Positions 54,647 to 62,857 of a stretch of 64,000 bases of DNA are shown here, piece after piece. Numbering within the stretch: the stretch's first letter is position 1; every line of letters begins with the position of its first letter. A program made the translations under genes and the position numbers. A model generated the notes under the pieces. It saw nothing but the letters and a program-made list of their open reading frames with translations. It had not been told where the DNA came from and searched no databases. The DNA is from Carnobacterium iners (lineage in GTDB: Bacteria > Bacillota > Bacilli > Lactobacillales > Carnobacteriaceae). The stretch covers positions 1,306,001 to 1,370,000 of the forward strand of contig NZ_FXBJ01000002.1 in the NCBI RefSeq assembly GCF_900177385.1, given 5' to 3'.

Positions 54647-55543
54647 ATGAATTATTTAATAGATATACTTAAAGGAATGGTCATTGGGATTTCAAATATT
54701 ATACCCGGAGTAAGTGGAGGAACGATGGCGGTTTCGCTTGGAATTTATGATCGTATGATCTTTTCAATTAGTCAGTTATTTAAGAATTGGAAGGCTAGTT
54801 TAAAAACACTGTTGCCTATCTTGATTGGTGCTGCATTTGGAATCGTTGCGTTCACGTACACCATTGAATTTTTATTAAGTCAGTACACACTTCCAACAGC
54901 ATTAGCTTTTGTTGGGTTAATATTAGGTGGAGTTCCCGTTTTATGGGTCTCTTTTAAAGCAGGATTAAAAATGAAGAACGAAAAGCTAACCATTAGTCAC
55001 TTAGTTGTTTTTATTATTATGTTTGCATTAGTAGCTGTTTTACCTATGTTTCAAGGAGTTGAGTCTTCTTTTGAAGCTATTGCAATTACACCAGTTAGTA
55101 TGATAAAACTCTTCTTTATTGGTATTATCGCTTCGGCAACAATGATTGTTCCGGGTATGAGTGGTTCATTAGTTTTAATGATTTTAGGGTACTATTATTC
55201 TATTATCAATACGATTACGAGTTTTATTGATGCTTTACGAGCCGGAGATATGGTATCTCTTTTACCTAATTTTATTATCTTAAGTGTTTTTGGTGTTGGT
55301 GTTTTAATTGGAATCTTTTTAATTAGTAAAGTCATTGAGTATTTATTTAAGCATTATAGTTCGTTAACGTACAGTGGTATTTTAGGTTTAGTATTAGCTT
55401 CGCCTTTTGCCATTATGTACAATACCGATGCGTTAAATGATTTAACTACAGCAAATGGATTACCCTTTGCCCTGATTGGATTAGCCTTAATGGTTTTATG
55501 CTTTATGGGGATTTATCAGTTAAGTAAAAAAAAGATTCACTAA
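54647..55543 (+). CDS. popT: DUF368 membrane protein, undecaprenyl-phosphate transporter (PopT-like)
   Basis: 298 residues, about eight membrane segments. DUF368 signature: IDILKGMVIGISNIIPGVSGGTMAVSLGIYDR, with the central block GVSGGT, and a second repeat IVPGMSGSLVLMILGYY. Members recycle the C55-phosphate lipid carrier across the membrane for wall and teichoic acid synthesis. The third of three close ATGs (54647) is best spaced from GAGG. Single gene. Confidence 0.87.
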   Translation: MNYLIDILKGMVIGISNIIPGVSGGTMAVSLGIYDRMIFSISQLFKNWKASLKTLLPILIGAAFGIVAFTYTIEFLLSQYTLPTALAFVGLILGGVPVLWVSFKAGLKMKNEKLTISHLVVFIIMFALVAVLPMFQGVESSFEAIAITPVSMIKLFFIGIIASATMIVPGMSGSLVLMILGYYYSIINTITSFIDALRAGDMVSLLPNFIILSVFGVGVLIGIFLISKVIEYLFKHYSSLTYSGILGLVLASPFAIMYNTDALNDLTTANGLPFALIGLALMVLCFMGIYQLSKKKIH

Positions 55544-55562
55544 GATAAATTGTATGAAATGT

Positions 55563-55594
55563 GTAAAAAAGTAGAGAAATCTACTTTTTTTTTG
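55563..55594 (+). terminator. Terminator of popT
   Basis: AAAAAGTAGA-GAAA-TCTACTTTTT, followed by more T residues. Confidence 0.88.
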
Positions 55595-55663
55595 TGAAAA
55601 ATAAACATCGTATCATTTTGAACAAAAACAGTATCATATCAAATAATTCTTTACTGCTTAAAA

Positions 55664-55677
55664 AGTTAACGTTTACA
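55664..55677 (-). promoter_or_regulatory. cre-like site upstream of the sugar-binding remnant
   Basis: The minus strand reads TGTAAACGTTAACT, 13 of 14 positions of TGWNANCGNTNWCA. It probably once controlled a CcpA-repressed sugar ABC operon. Confidence 0.5.
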
Positions 55678-55711
55678 TGTAAGGGGAATAAATTAGTTGG
55701 AGGTTCGGAAA

Positions 55712-56176
55712 ATGAGTAAATTTAAAAAATTGTTAGCTTCAGCTGCGGTATCAACGATTAAAGATGTAGGTATTGAAGTAAATGAAATTGGACAACAAGT
55801 AGCAAACTGGGATGCAGATAAAGCGAATACAGCTTGGTTATCTCGTGGAAGCGATAACGTCGAAGTTGTTTTAGTGAATAATGATTCAATGGCATCTGGT
55901 GTAACCTCTGCATTGCAATCTGTTGGTTACAACAAGGGCGGTGACAAACATATTACCGTATTTGGCGTAGATGCTACAGATGAAGCAGTAGATTTAATTG
56001 CTAAAAACTATATGTCAGGTACCGTTAAACAAGTTGCAGTAGGAATGGCAGAAGCTATTTGTGCATTAGAGTTAAACGCTACTCAGGGCAAAGATTATAT
56101 TGAAGGCACAGACTATGAATGCGATGATACAGGAATTTCAATCCTTCTCCCTTATCAAGTTTATTCTAGGGAATAA
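55712..56176 (+). pseudogene. Galactose/glucose-type ABC substrate-binding protein (MglB-like), internal deletion
   Basis: About 154 codons. The start MSKFKKLLASAAVSTI is the beginning of a lipoprotein signal but lacks its hydrophobic core and lipobox cysteine. It jumps straight into the C-terminal third of an MglB-like protein: GIEVNEIGQQVANWDADKAN, VVLVNNDSMASGV, ITVFGVDATDEAVDLI, GTDYECDDTGISILLPY. Roughly half of the 330-350-residue family length is missing, joined in frame. A ribosome binding site and cre-like site survive. No partner ATPase or permease is adjacent. It cannot export or bind sugar normally. Confidence 0.8.
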
Positions 56177-56330
56177 TTAGTTTGTCAACTAAGGTTTGAT
56201 ATTTGTCGGCGTAAGTCTTTATCTTCAGTACATCATCAAAGGACTAATTATCATTTTAGCTATTTCTATTGATGTCCGTAAATACATTGTTAAAAAATAA
56301 AAATAGTAGTCCAGATTGGAGAGTCTCATT

Positions 56331-56498
56331 TTGGAAGAAATAGAAAATGTTGATTTATCAAAAACAGAGGAACAAGCAAATGTAAAAAAAGTCTTATACA
56401 AAGATTTACTTTATGAAAAAATTGACGTTAGCGTAGATTCAATAAATAAATTTATATTTGGAATTGTTGTAGCATTGGCTATTGCGTTACTAAGTTAA
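56331..56498 (+). CDS. Small single-pass membrane protein, unknown
   Basis: 55 residues from TTG 56331, with GGAG 9 bases upstream. A charged N-terminal half (EEIENVDLSKTEEQANVKKV) is followed by a C-terminal helix FIFGIVVALAIALLS ending at the terminus: a tail-anchored layout. No family recognised. It stands between the sugar-binding remnant and a hairpin terminator, so it appears to be its own unit. Confidence 0.5.
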   Translation: MEEIENVDLSKTEEQANVKKVLYKDLLYEKIDVSVDSINKFIFGIVVALAIALLS

Positions 56499-56503
56499 TA
56501 AAA

Positions 56504-56562
56504 TAAAAAGACATTTACATTAGTGGACTATAATTTTAGTTCATTCAGTGGATGTCTTTTTA
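56504..56562 (+). terminator. Terminator after the small membrane protein
   Basis: AAAAAGACAT / ATGTCTTTTT (56505-56514, 56552-56561) enclosing an inner GGACTA/TAGTTC hairpin. Confidence 0.7.
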
Positions 56563-56672
56563 TCTAAATATTTACTCAGACTGAATAAGCTAATCACATC
56601 GGTTGTTATCTATATATGGAAACGATATAATAAAAAAGTATAGTAAATAATTGAAAGAAGCGGAGTGATTCA

Positions 56673-57662
56673 ATGTATCAAGCAGCAGAAGATCGTTATG
56701 AAAAAATGATTTACAATCGTGTGGGAAATAGCGGATTAAAATTACCAGCTTTATCACTAGGACTGTGGCATAATTTCGGTGATGTCGATTTATTTGAAAA
56801 TAGTCGTAAAATGGTTCACCGTGCTTTTGATTTAGGTATTACTCATTTTGACTTAGCAAATAATTATGGTCCTCCTGCAGGCAGTGCGGAAGAAAATTTT
56901 GGTCACATACTAAAAAAAGATTTACTTCCTTACCGTGATGAATTAATCATATCTAGTAAAGCAGGTTACTATATGTGGCCAGGACCTTATGGTGAATTCG
57001 GTTCTAAAAAGAATTTGACAGCTAGTATTGACCAAAGTTTAAATCGTATGGGGCTAGACTATGTAGATATTTTTTATTCTCACCGTCCAGATCCAGATAC
57101 TCCTTTTGAAGAGACAGCTCAAGCTTTAGATTTAATGGTTCGTCAAGGTAAAGCTTTGTATATCGGTATTTCTAATTATTCTGCTGAACAAACAACAGAA
57201 ATTACAAAAATATTTAAAGATCTTAAAACTCCGTTTATTATCCACCAACCATCATACAGTATGTATAATCGTTGGATAGAGGATGGCTTACAAGATGTTT
57301 TACAAGAAAACAAACTAGGTTCTATCGCTTTTAGTCCATTAGCTCAAGGTATGTTAACAGACCGCTACCTTGGTGGCATTCCAGAAGATTCTAGAGCAGG
57401 ACGTTCAAGCAGTATTTTTCTAGATGAAGAAAAAGTTCATGCTAAAATAGATCAATCTAGGGCTTTGAATACTATTGCAAAACGTCGCGGGCAAACATTA
57501 GCTGAGATGGCTGTTTCATGGATTTTAAGAGATGGAAAAGTAACAAGTGTCCTAATCGGAGCAAGTAAAGTTAGTCAAATCGAAGACAATGTTAAAGCGT
57601 TAGATAATCTTAATTTTACATTAACAGAATTAGCTGAAATTGAAAAAATCTTGCGGTCTTAA
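56673..57662 (+). CDS. Aldo/keto reductase, YghZ/L-glyceraldehyde 3-phosphate reductase type
   Basis: 329 residues, TIM barrel, NADPH-dependent. The catalytic tetrad is visible: Asp in HFDLANNYGPPAGSAEENFG with Tyr, Lys in IISSKAGYYMWPGPYG, His in FYSHRPDPDTP. The YGPPAGSAEE and WPGPYGEFGS blocks mark the YghZ/Kv-beta-like group that reduces methylglyoxal and L-glyceraldehyde 3-phosphate. It is followed by two VOC proteins, one a glyoxalase I, so aldehyde clearance fits. Confidence 0.87.
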   Translation: MYQAAEDRYEKMIYNRVGNSGLKLPALSLGLWHNFGDVDLFENSRKMVHRAFDLGITHFDLANNYGPPAGSAEENFGHILKKDLLPYRDELIISSKAGYYMWPGPYGEFGSKKNLTASIDQSLNRMGLDYVDIFYSHRPDPDTPFEETAQALDLMVRQGKALYIGISNYSAEQTTEITKIFKDLKTPFIIHQPSYSMYNRWIEDGLQDVLQENKLGSIAFSPLAQGMLTDRYLGGIPEDSRAGRSSSIFLDEEKVHAKIDQSRALNTIAKRRGQTLAEMAVSWILRDGKVTSVLIGASKVSQIEDNVKALDNLNFTLTELAEIEKILRS

Positions 57663-57722
57663 TTAAAAACTTAGAGTTGAGGGCGAAAATCGTTTCGTCT
57701 TCTTTCGTTGGAGGATAAAAAA

Positions 57723-58112
57723 ATGAAGCTGAATCGCATTCACCATGTGGCTATTATCGCATCAGATTATGAAAAGTCTAAGTATTTTTATACAGACATA
57801 CTAAATTTAGAAATCATTCGAGAAAATTATAGAAAAGAACGAGATTCGTATAAGTTAGATTTGAAAATTGGAGAGAGCGAAATAGAATTATTTTCCTTTC
57901 CAAATCCACCGGAACGCCCGACGACCCCGGAAGCTCGTGGATTAAGGCACCTCTGTTTTTCTGTAGATGATCTTAATAAAACAGTAGCTGAATTAAACCA
58001 AAACGGCATTGCAACAGAAAGGATTCGTCTAGATGAGTTTACTGGAGGCTTATATACGTTCTTAAAAGATCCAGATGGTTTACCAATCGAGTTGTATATG
58101 ACGAATAAATAA
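57723..58112 (+). CDS. VOC-family protein (glyoxalase-like)
   Basis: 129 residues, one VOC unit. HHVAIIASDYEKSKYFYTDIL at the start and LRHLCFSVDDL and DGLPIELYMT at the end carry His and Glu metal ligands. The ATG at 57723 follows GGAGG by about 9 bases; a GTG/TTG upstream at 57708 precedes the site and is rejected. It is 23 bases before gloA and probably co-transcribed. The reaction is unknown. Confidence 0.82.
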   Translation: MKLNRIHHVAIIASDYEKSKYFYTDILNLEIIRENYRKERDSYKLDLKIGESEIELFSFPNPPERPTTPEARGLRHLCFSVDDLNKTVAELNQNGIATERIRLDEFTGGLYTFLKDPDGLPIELYMTNK

Positions 58113-58135
58113 AAAGTAGAAAAGGAGTTTTTAAA

Positions 58136-58519
58136 ATGGCGAAAACGATGTTGCATACGTGTGTGAGAGTAAAAGATTTAGAAAAATCAATGGATTTTTA
58201 TACCAATATACTTGGTTTTTACCAAGTTAGACGTGCAGATTATCCAGATTCGAAATTTACACTTGTTTATTTAGCTATTAAAAAAGGCGGCTATGAGCTA
58301 GAATTAACGTACAATTATGATCAAGCAGAACCTTACGAATTAGGAAATGGCTATGGTCATATTGCTATCGGAGTAGACGATTTAAAAGCAACACATCAAG
58401 AATACAAAGCAACAGGCAACGAAGTAACGGATTTGAAAGAACTAAGTGATGGAGCAGCAAATTACTTCTTTATTTCAGATCCAGACGGTTACAAGATTGA
58501 AGTTATTCAAAATAAGTAA
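58136..58519 (+). CDS. gloA: Lactoylglutathione lyase (glyoxalase I)
   Basis: 127 residues. Isomerises the methylglyoxal-glutathione hemithioacetal to S-lactoylglutathione. Metal ligands are His in MLHTCVRV (residue 6), Glu in GYELELTYN, His in YGHIAIGV and Glu in YKIEVIQNK. AAAAGGAG precedes the ATG. Together with the gor gene at 23.7 kb it supports glutathione use by this organism. Family members are near 126-135 residues, so the length is normal. Confidence 0.9.
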   Translation: MAKTMLHTCVRVKDLEKSMDFYTNILGFYQVRRADYPDSKFTLVYLAIKKGGYELELTYNYDQAEPYELGNGYGHIAIGVDDLKATHQEYKATGNEVTDLKELSDGAANYFFISDPDGYKIEVIQNK

Positions 58520-58540
58520 GGTTACAATTGATAAAGATAA

Positions 58541-58584
58541 AAGAAAACGAGTAAGGGATAAATTTCCCCCCACTCGTTTTTTTC
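58541..58584. terminator. Bidirectional terminator between gloA and a hypothetical gene
   Basis: AAAACGAGT / ACTCGTTTT (58544-58552, 58572-58580) with inner GGGA/TCCC, A run left and T run right. Confidence 0.85.
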
Positions 58585-58587
58585 AAT

Positions 58588-59001
58588 CTATTTTTTTTTG
58601 GTCCCAATTTCCTCCATAAGGTGCATCATATTTCTGCTGTGCCAAGGTGATGCAGCATTTTCTTGCGGAATAAAGTAATGTTCTGCTAGTTTAGAGTCAT
58701 TTTGATATTCGACAATTAGTTTATTATCAGCGGCTGGTTTTTCGAAATAAAGATTTTTAATTTCACTTAATGGTACTTGATTATAAATACCTTCTTTTAA
58801 GGAATTTGTTTTTTGATCTAAAGGAATTAAAACCAATTCATTCTTTGAAAAATTGATACAATAGGACTTTTGTTTATTTTTTTTGAAAATAGAAACAAGC
58901 CAATTTTCTTTAGATGGTACTTTTTCAGCTAAAATAGATTGCCCCTGTTTCGATTCTAAACCGTGTCGTTTTAGAAAATTTAAAACAGTTTCTTCTTCCA
59001 T
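58588..59001 (-). CDS. Conserved-looking protein of unknown function
   Basis: 137 residues, soluble, no signal peptide or membrane segment. A short helix (EEETVLNFLKRHGLE) is followed by alternating strands (ENWLVSIFKK, SYCINFSKNELVLIPLD, NKLIVEYQND), suggesting a small beta-rich fold similar to a PH-like domain. AGGAGG lies 8 bases before the ATG, so it is a real gene. I do not recognise the family. Confidence 0.65.
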   Translation of the reverse strand: MEEETVLNFLKRHGLESKQGQSILAEKVPSKENWLVSIFKKNKQKSYCINFSKNELVLIPLDQKTNSLKEGIYNQVPLSEIKNLYFEKPAADNKLIVEYQNDSKLAEHYFIPQENAASPWHSRNMMHLMEEIGTKKK

Positions 59002-59188
59002 TTTTGTGAAGCCTCCTCTAATAATTTGACTACCACGTTTGAATAAAACGCCTATTACCAGTATAAGGCAAAAAAGACCTATTTGCTATTTTAACGTATA
59101 AAGGACTCAGACTAGGGAAAAATAAAGAGACTCAACTTATTTTAGCCTGGTAAAAAATAGCCTATTCTTAAACATAAGGAAGGATTCA

Positions 59189-59999
59189 ATGTCAAATTTA
59201 GCATTTGATATAAGTGAAATGTCAATTAAACATGGCATCTAGAAAGAGGAGAAGTTGATCCGCAAAGGAAACCTGGAAATACCGGCTACATGGATAGAAA
59301 TGAAGCAGGCATTTAAAAATATAAAAATACAATATGAGAAATAAGGCATTGCGTTTAGTTCTCTTGGAGCGGTCAATCAGGTAGGACGTTAGATAGATGA
59401 AGCAAGTGTAGTACCTTATATACAACGATTTCTTATTTACAATGAATTAGAAAAAGAGTTTAATTACTTAGTAGCTTTCAAAAATGATGCAAATAGTGTT
59501 GCCTTAGCTTGAGATTTGGAAAAGGTGCTGCTAAAGACCTTGAAAATACTTTATTCGCAGTCATCAGAACAAGCATCGAGGGATGTGTTATTGTGAATAG
59601 TGAAATCAAACAGGGCCAACATTTATTTGGCGGAGAGTTTGGATTCATGCCAGTAACTGATAAACAAGTATTTAGTGATTTAGGAACAGCCGTCAAAATG
59701 GCAGTACGTTGTGCATTAAGAAAAAATAAAAAACCAGCAAGTATTTCTGGAGAAGAAATTTTTTAATTAGTGGAACAAGGGGACTTGACGGTAAAAGAGG
59801 AAGTTTAAATTTTCTCCACTTATTTAGCATGTGGTGATGTCTAATAAGTTCAGCTTAATTGAAAAATTAGAAGAATTTGATGGAATTATGAAGGTAGCTA
59901 CCATATCTTCCTTTAAGCCTATTATCAAAACATGTACATTCGAAAATGACGCAAATTTAATTTGGAACAGTCTATAATTATTTACAAAAAATAAATTAA
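59189..59999 (+). pseudogene. ROK-family sugar kinase, decayed
   Basis: ROK kinase text is spread over the plus-strand frames. The start at ATG 59189 (AAGGAAGG upstream) reads LAFDISEMSIKHGI, where the DxGGT phosphate loop is lost. FSSLGAVNQVGR, FLIYNELEKEFNYL and NDANSVALA follow. INSEIKQGQHLFGGEFGFMP keeps the GEFGHM-type region, and GTVYNYLQKIN ends it at 59999. At least five stops and several frameshifts intervene. 811 bp is near the normal 870-900. The sugar is unknown; a beta-glucoside or ManNAc kinase is possible. Confidence 0.8.
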
Positions 60000-60020
60000 A
60001 AAAGTAAAGAAGGTAAAAAA

Positions 60021-60674
60021 ATGAAGTTAAATAAAAATGATACGATTCTTTTTATTGGAGACAGCATTGCAGATGTAGGACGCATTCGTGAAGATTTAAA
60101 AGACTTAGGTAAAGGCTATCCTTTATTAACGGCCTCATATTTATTGGAACGTTATCCGGAACTTGAATTAACGTTTCTTAACCGTGGGATTAGTGGCGAT
60201 AAAGTAACAGATTTAACAAATCGTTGGAAAGAAGATTGCCTTGAATTACAACCGGATATTATTTCTATCCTCGTTGGCATAAATGATGTTTGGCATAATA
60301 TGGACAAAGAAAAACTAAGTATTTAAGAAAGTGTAGACAAGTTTGAATTGTTTTACCGAATATTATTGGAAACAGCTAAGCAGAAAACAAAATCTAGGAT
60401 TGTTTTAATTGAACCATTTGTTTTAAAAGATTCTAGCGAACAAGAATCTTGGAAACATGAATTAAAACCTCGAATACAAGTTATCCGTAAATTAGCAAAA
60501 GAATATCAGGCAGACTATATTGAATTAGCTGAAAAAATTAAAGCTTTCGGAATAAAATGGGGAAATGATTCTGTGACAGAAGATGGGGTTCATCCTACTT
60601 TAGCAGGCCATGCATTACTAGCTAAATGGTGGATAGAGCAAGTTGAGAACGATGAATTTATTGAAAAGAATTAA
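60021..60674 (+). pseudogene. SGNH/GDSL-family esterase interrupted by one in-frame stop
   Basis: Motifs are in a single frame: block I ILFIGDSIADVGR with the nucleophile Ser, block II LNRGISGDKV, block III LVGINDVWH and block V DGVHPTLAGH with Asp and His. A lone TAA at 60324-60326 follows KEKLSI, and translation continues ESVDKFELFYRILL without a shift to 60674, 217 codons in all. There is no ribosome binding site for the second half. Likely a cytosolic deacetylase of sugar esters, next to the dead ROK kinase. Stop read-through or a sequencing error would be the only ways it works. Confidence 0.85.
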
Positions 60675-60719
60675 AAAATACTTGTGCTTAAAATAATTAT
60701 ATGGTATTGTTACTTACAT

Positions 60720-60924
60720 GCGATGAGTTGACTCTAACCAAGTGACTTCGGTCATTTCGCTGCGGCGACAAGTGGTTAGAATTTAGATAAGGCACACCGT
60801 ACTTTTAGTACAACTGCAAGATGCAGGTGTTTGGACCCCTCTGTTTTGTGGAATTCATGGGACCTATTCATGAAAGTGAATATTATCGAAGAAAAGTACT
60901 GACTTCTGTCAGTACTTTTTTTTT
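60720..60924 (+). ncRNA. Unrecognised highly structured RNA with its own terminator
   Basis: A non-coding stretch dense in short hairpins. A three-way junction is closed by TCTAACCA/TGGTTAGA (60733-60740, 60773-60780), holding TGAC-TTCG-GTCA and TCGC-TGCG-GCGA. A second junction is closed by ACAC/GTGT (60794-60797, 60827-60830), holding GTAC-TTTTA-GTAC and CTGCA-AGA-TGCAG. Then comes ATTCA-TGAAAG-TGAAT and a strong terminator stem. GC content is higher than in flanking gaps. The dipeptidase gene has its own promoter after the terminator, so this is not simply its leader. It does not match 6S, tmRNA, RNase P, SRP RNA, T-box or riboswitches I know. The 5' end and promoter are uncertain. Confidence 0.65.
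60892..60924 (+). terminator. Terminator of the structured RNA
   Basis: AAAAGTACTGAC-TTCT-GTCAGTACTTTT with a run of eight or more T residues. Confidence 0.93.
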
Positions 60925-61001
60925 AACTTTTTTTAAAATATAATGGTCTGAACTTATGAAAAATTTAAATCAGTTATTGAATCGTTTAAAAGACACTCTT
61001 T

Positions 61002-61030
61002 TTGCACATTGACTGGTAATACCGTATGAT
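61002..61030 (+). promoter_or_regulatory. Promoter of the dipeptidase gene
   Basis: TTGCAC (61002-61007), 17-bp spacer, TATGAT (61025-61030). Confidence 0.6.
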
Positions 61031-61083
61031 AAATAACATGAATAAGGCTAAATCTCATAAAGATAGAAAGAAGGAGAATAAGT

Positions 61084-62019
61084 ATGGATGTTATTGATTT
61101 ACATTGCGATACATTATTAAAGTTGCAACAATCAAATGGTAAGCTAGATTTTAAAGGCTCGGATGAATTAAGTGTTAATCTAGCTCGCTTAAAAGAAGGT
61201 CAGGTTAAAATTCAGGCTTTTGCTATTTTTATTGAACCAGATATCTTAGTAGAAGAAAAATATGCTGCAGCTTTAGAACAAATAACCTACTACCAGCAAG
61301 ATATTTTAGGTAAAAATCCTGAGATAAAACAAATCAAGAAGTGGGATGACATAAAAAACTTAAAAGATGGCGAGATAGGTTCTTTCTTAACATTAGAAGG
61401 TGTGGAAGCGATAGGAAATGATTTAACTAAATTGGACCATTTACTAGATTTAGGTGTTTTATCTGTTGGCTTGACGTGGAATCCAGCTAACTTAGCAGCA
61501 GACGGAATCCAAGAGCCAAGAGGTGGAGGGTTAACGGCTTTCGGGTTTGATATCGTAGCGAAACTAAACAGTAGAAAAGTATTTACAGATGTCTCTCATT
61601 TAAGCATAGCAAGTTTTTGGGATGTTATGAAAGTAGCGAAATACCCAATTGCTACGCACTCAAATGTCTTAGACTTGTGTGGACACGTCAGAAATTTAAA
61701 TAATGATCAAATTAAAGCGATGATTGAACGCAATGCACCAATTCATATTGTTTTTAATCCACCTTTTACTATCGGAGAAGAAAATCAAAAGACCACTAAT
61801 ATAAACGATTTAGTGAAACATGTTGAAGCGTTAGTAGAACTAGGCGCAATGAAAAATATAGGATTTGGTTCAGATTTTGATGGAATTAGTTCACATATAG
61901 AAAACTTAACACATATTGGACAAGTTCAAAATTTAGTAACAGTTTTAGAAGAAATTTTTTCAAAAACGGAAGTAGAAGGATTCGCTGCTAAAAACTTTTT
62001 AAACCATCTACCTAGCTAG
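61084..62019 (+). CDS. Membrane-dipeptidase family peptidase (M19)
   Basis: 311-residue zinc dipeptidase of the renal-dipeptidase fold. Zinc ligands are in DLHCDTLLK (near residue 6), TLEGVEAIG, VSHLSIASFWDV with ATHSN, and GFGSDFDGI. Hydrolyses dipeptides, often including D-residues. Despite the family name there is no signal peptide or anchor, so it is cytosolic. GAAGGAG precedes the ATG. Confidence 0.88.
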   Translation: MDVIDLHCDTLLKLQQSNGKLDFKGSDELSVNLARLKEGQVKIQAFAIFIEPDILVEEKYAAALEQITYYQQDILGKNPEIKQIKKWDDIKNLKDGEIGSFLTLEGVEAIGNDLTKLDHLLDLGVLSVGLTWNPANLAADGIQEPRGGGLTAFGFDIVAKLNSRKVFTDVSHLSIASFWDVMKVAKYPIATHSNVLDLCGHVRNLNNDQIKAMIERNAPIHIVFNPPFTIGEENQKTTNINDLVKHVEALVELGAMKNIGFGSDFDGISSHIENLTHIGQVQNLVTVLEEIFSKTEVEGFAAKNFLNHLPS

Positions 62020-62070
62020 TAATAGTAACTTACCAAGGTAGAAATAAGAACTGCTTAAAGTAATACTAAA

Positions 62071-62120
62071 ATAGCAAGCATGAATGCAGTAGAAAACTGT
62101 ATCTATGTTTGCTGTTTTTA
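62071..62120 (+). terminator. Terminator of the dipeptidase gene
   Basis: AGCAAGCAT / ATGTTTGCT (62073-62081, 62105-62113) with inner GCAGT/ACTGT, then GTTTTTA. Confidence 0.75.
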
Positions 62121-62131
62121 TAACAGAGAAT

Positions 62132-62176
62132 AAAAAAAGACTACAAAAGTTTTTAAAGTTCAACTTTTATAGTCTA
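62132..62176 (-). terminator. Terminator of spx
   Basis: Read leftward: AGACTA-TAAAAGTT / AACTTTTG-TAGTCT (62175-62138), then a T run. Confidence 0.75.
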
Positions 62177-62209
62177 TAATTTTGAAAATCATTATTGGTT
62201 TATATTTTT

Positions 62210-62614
62210 TTAATAATTCATTAGTATTTTTTCTTGTAGTTTTTTTAATTCTAATTTCCGAATATCACGCGGCAAGAAACGGCGAATGTCTTCTTCGTTA
62301 AATCCAATTTGTAATCTCTTATCATCAATTAGAATAGGGCGCCGAATCAAACTAGGATTTTCTAAAATGACATGAATTAATTCTTTTAGAGAGATGTCTT
62401 CCATATCTATATTTAAATCATGAAAGATCTGAGAACGAAATGAAATAATTTCTTCTGTTCCGTTTTCTGTTAGGCTCAGGATAACTTTAAGATCGTATTC
62501 AGTTAATTGATCTTTAAATATATTTTTTTCTAAGTACTCGATATTATTCTCTTTCAACCAGGTACGTGCCTTACGGCATGAAGCACAACTCGGGGTTGTA
62601 TATAGTATAATCAT
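62210..62614 (-). CDS. spx: Spx-family RNA-polymerase-binding redox regulator
   Basis: 134 residues, ArsC-like thioredoxin fold. The redox switch is CASC (Cys10, Cys13) in YTTPSCASCRKARTWL. RRPILIDDKRLQIGFNEEDIRRFLPR is the Spx hallmark. Spx binds the alpha C-terminal domain of RNA polymerase and switches on thiol-stress genes; it is normally kept low by ClpXP. GAGGAGG precedes the ATG. Likely targets in this window would be the thiol and disulfide enzymes, but no evidence here ties them. Confidence 0.93.
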   Translation of the reverse strand: MIILYTTPSCASCRKARTWLKENNIEYLEKNIFKDQLTEYDLKVILSLTENGTEEIISFRSQIFHDLNIDMEDISLKELIHVILENPSLIRRPILIDDKRLQIGFNEEDIRRFLPRDIRKLELKKLQEKILMNY

Positions 62615-62771
62615 TTTTTGTCCTCCTCTTAAGTCAAAGTAAAGTTAACTAGGTAAGTGGAACGGTGAAAGATTTTGAGAATTGAATTGTGATACATTAA
62701 ATTACTCCAAGTATAAAAGGAAAGAGTGAGAAAAGCAATAGCAATAAGCATTTTTTATAAGATGATTGTCA

Positions 62772-62814
62772 TTAACAAATGATAATGTCTTAATAGTTAA
62801 CAAATGAAAATGTC
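62772..62814 (+). repeat. Direct repeats at the left end of a transposon
   Basis: TTAACAAATGATAATGTC (62772-62789) and TTAACAAATGAAAATGTC (62797-62814), one mismatch, 25 bp apart, just before the transposase gene. They are probably terminal transposase-binding repeats; the outer end of the element is not sharply defined. Confidence 0.6.
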
Positions 62815-62857
62815 CCGTAACTACGTTACTCTAATCTAGAAGGATTGGAGTGATTTG

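Noticed and set aside
57827-58156. Minus-strand open frame of 109 codons over the VOC genes
   Set aside because: Antisense shadow of two clear genes.
59509-59766. An 85-codon gene before the SGNH esterase
   Set aside because: It is the GEFG-containing part of the decayed ROK kinase, broken on both sides by stops.
60720-60924. 6S RNA, tmRNA, RNase P RNA, SRP RNA or a T-box leader
   Set aside because: No long rod with central bubble, no tag reading frame or CCA-like ends, no conserved RNase P or SRP cores, and no GGTGG-type T-box motif.
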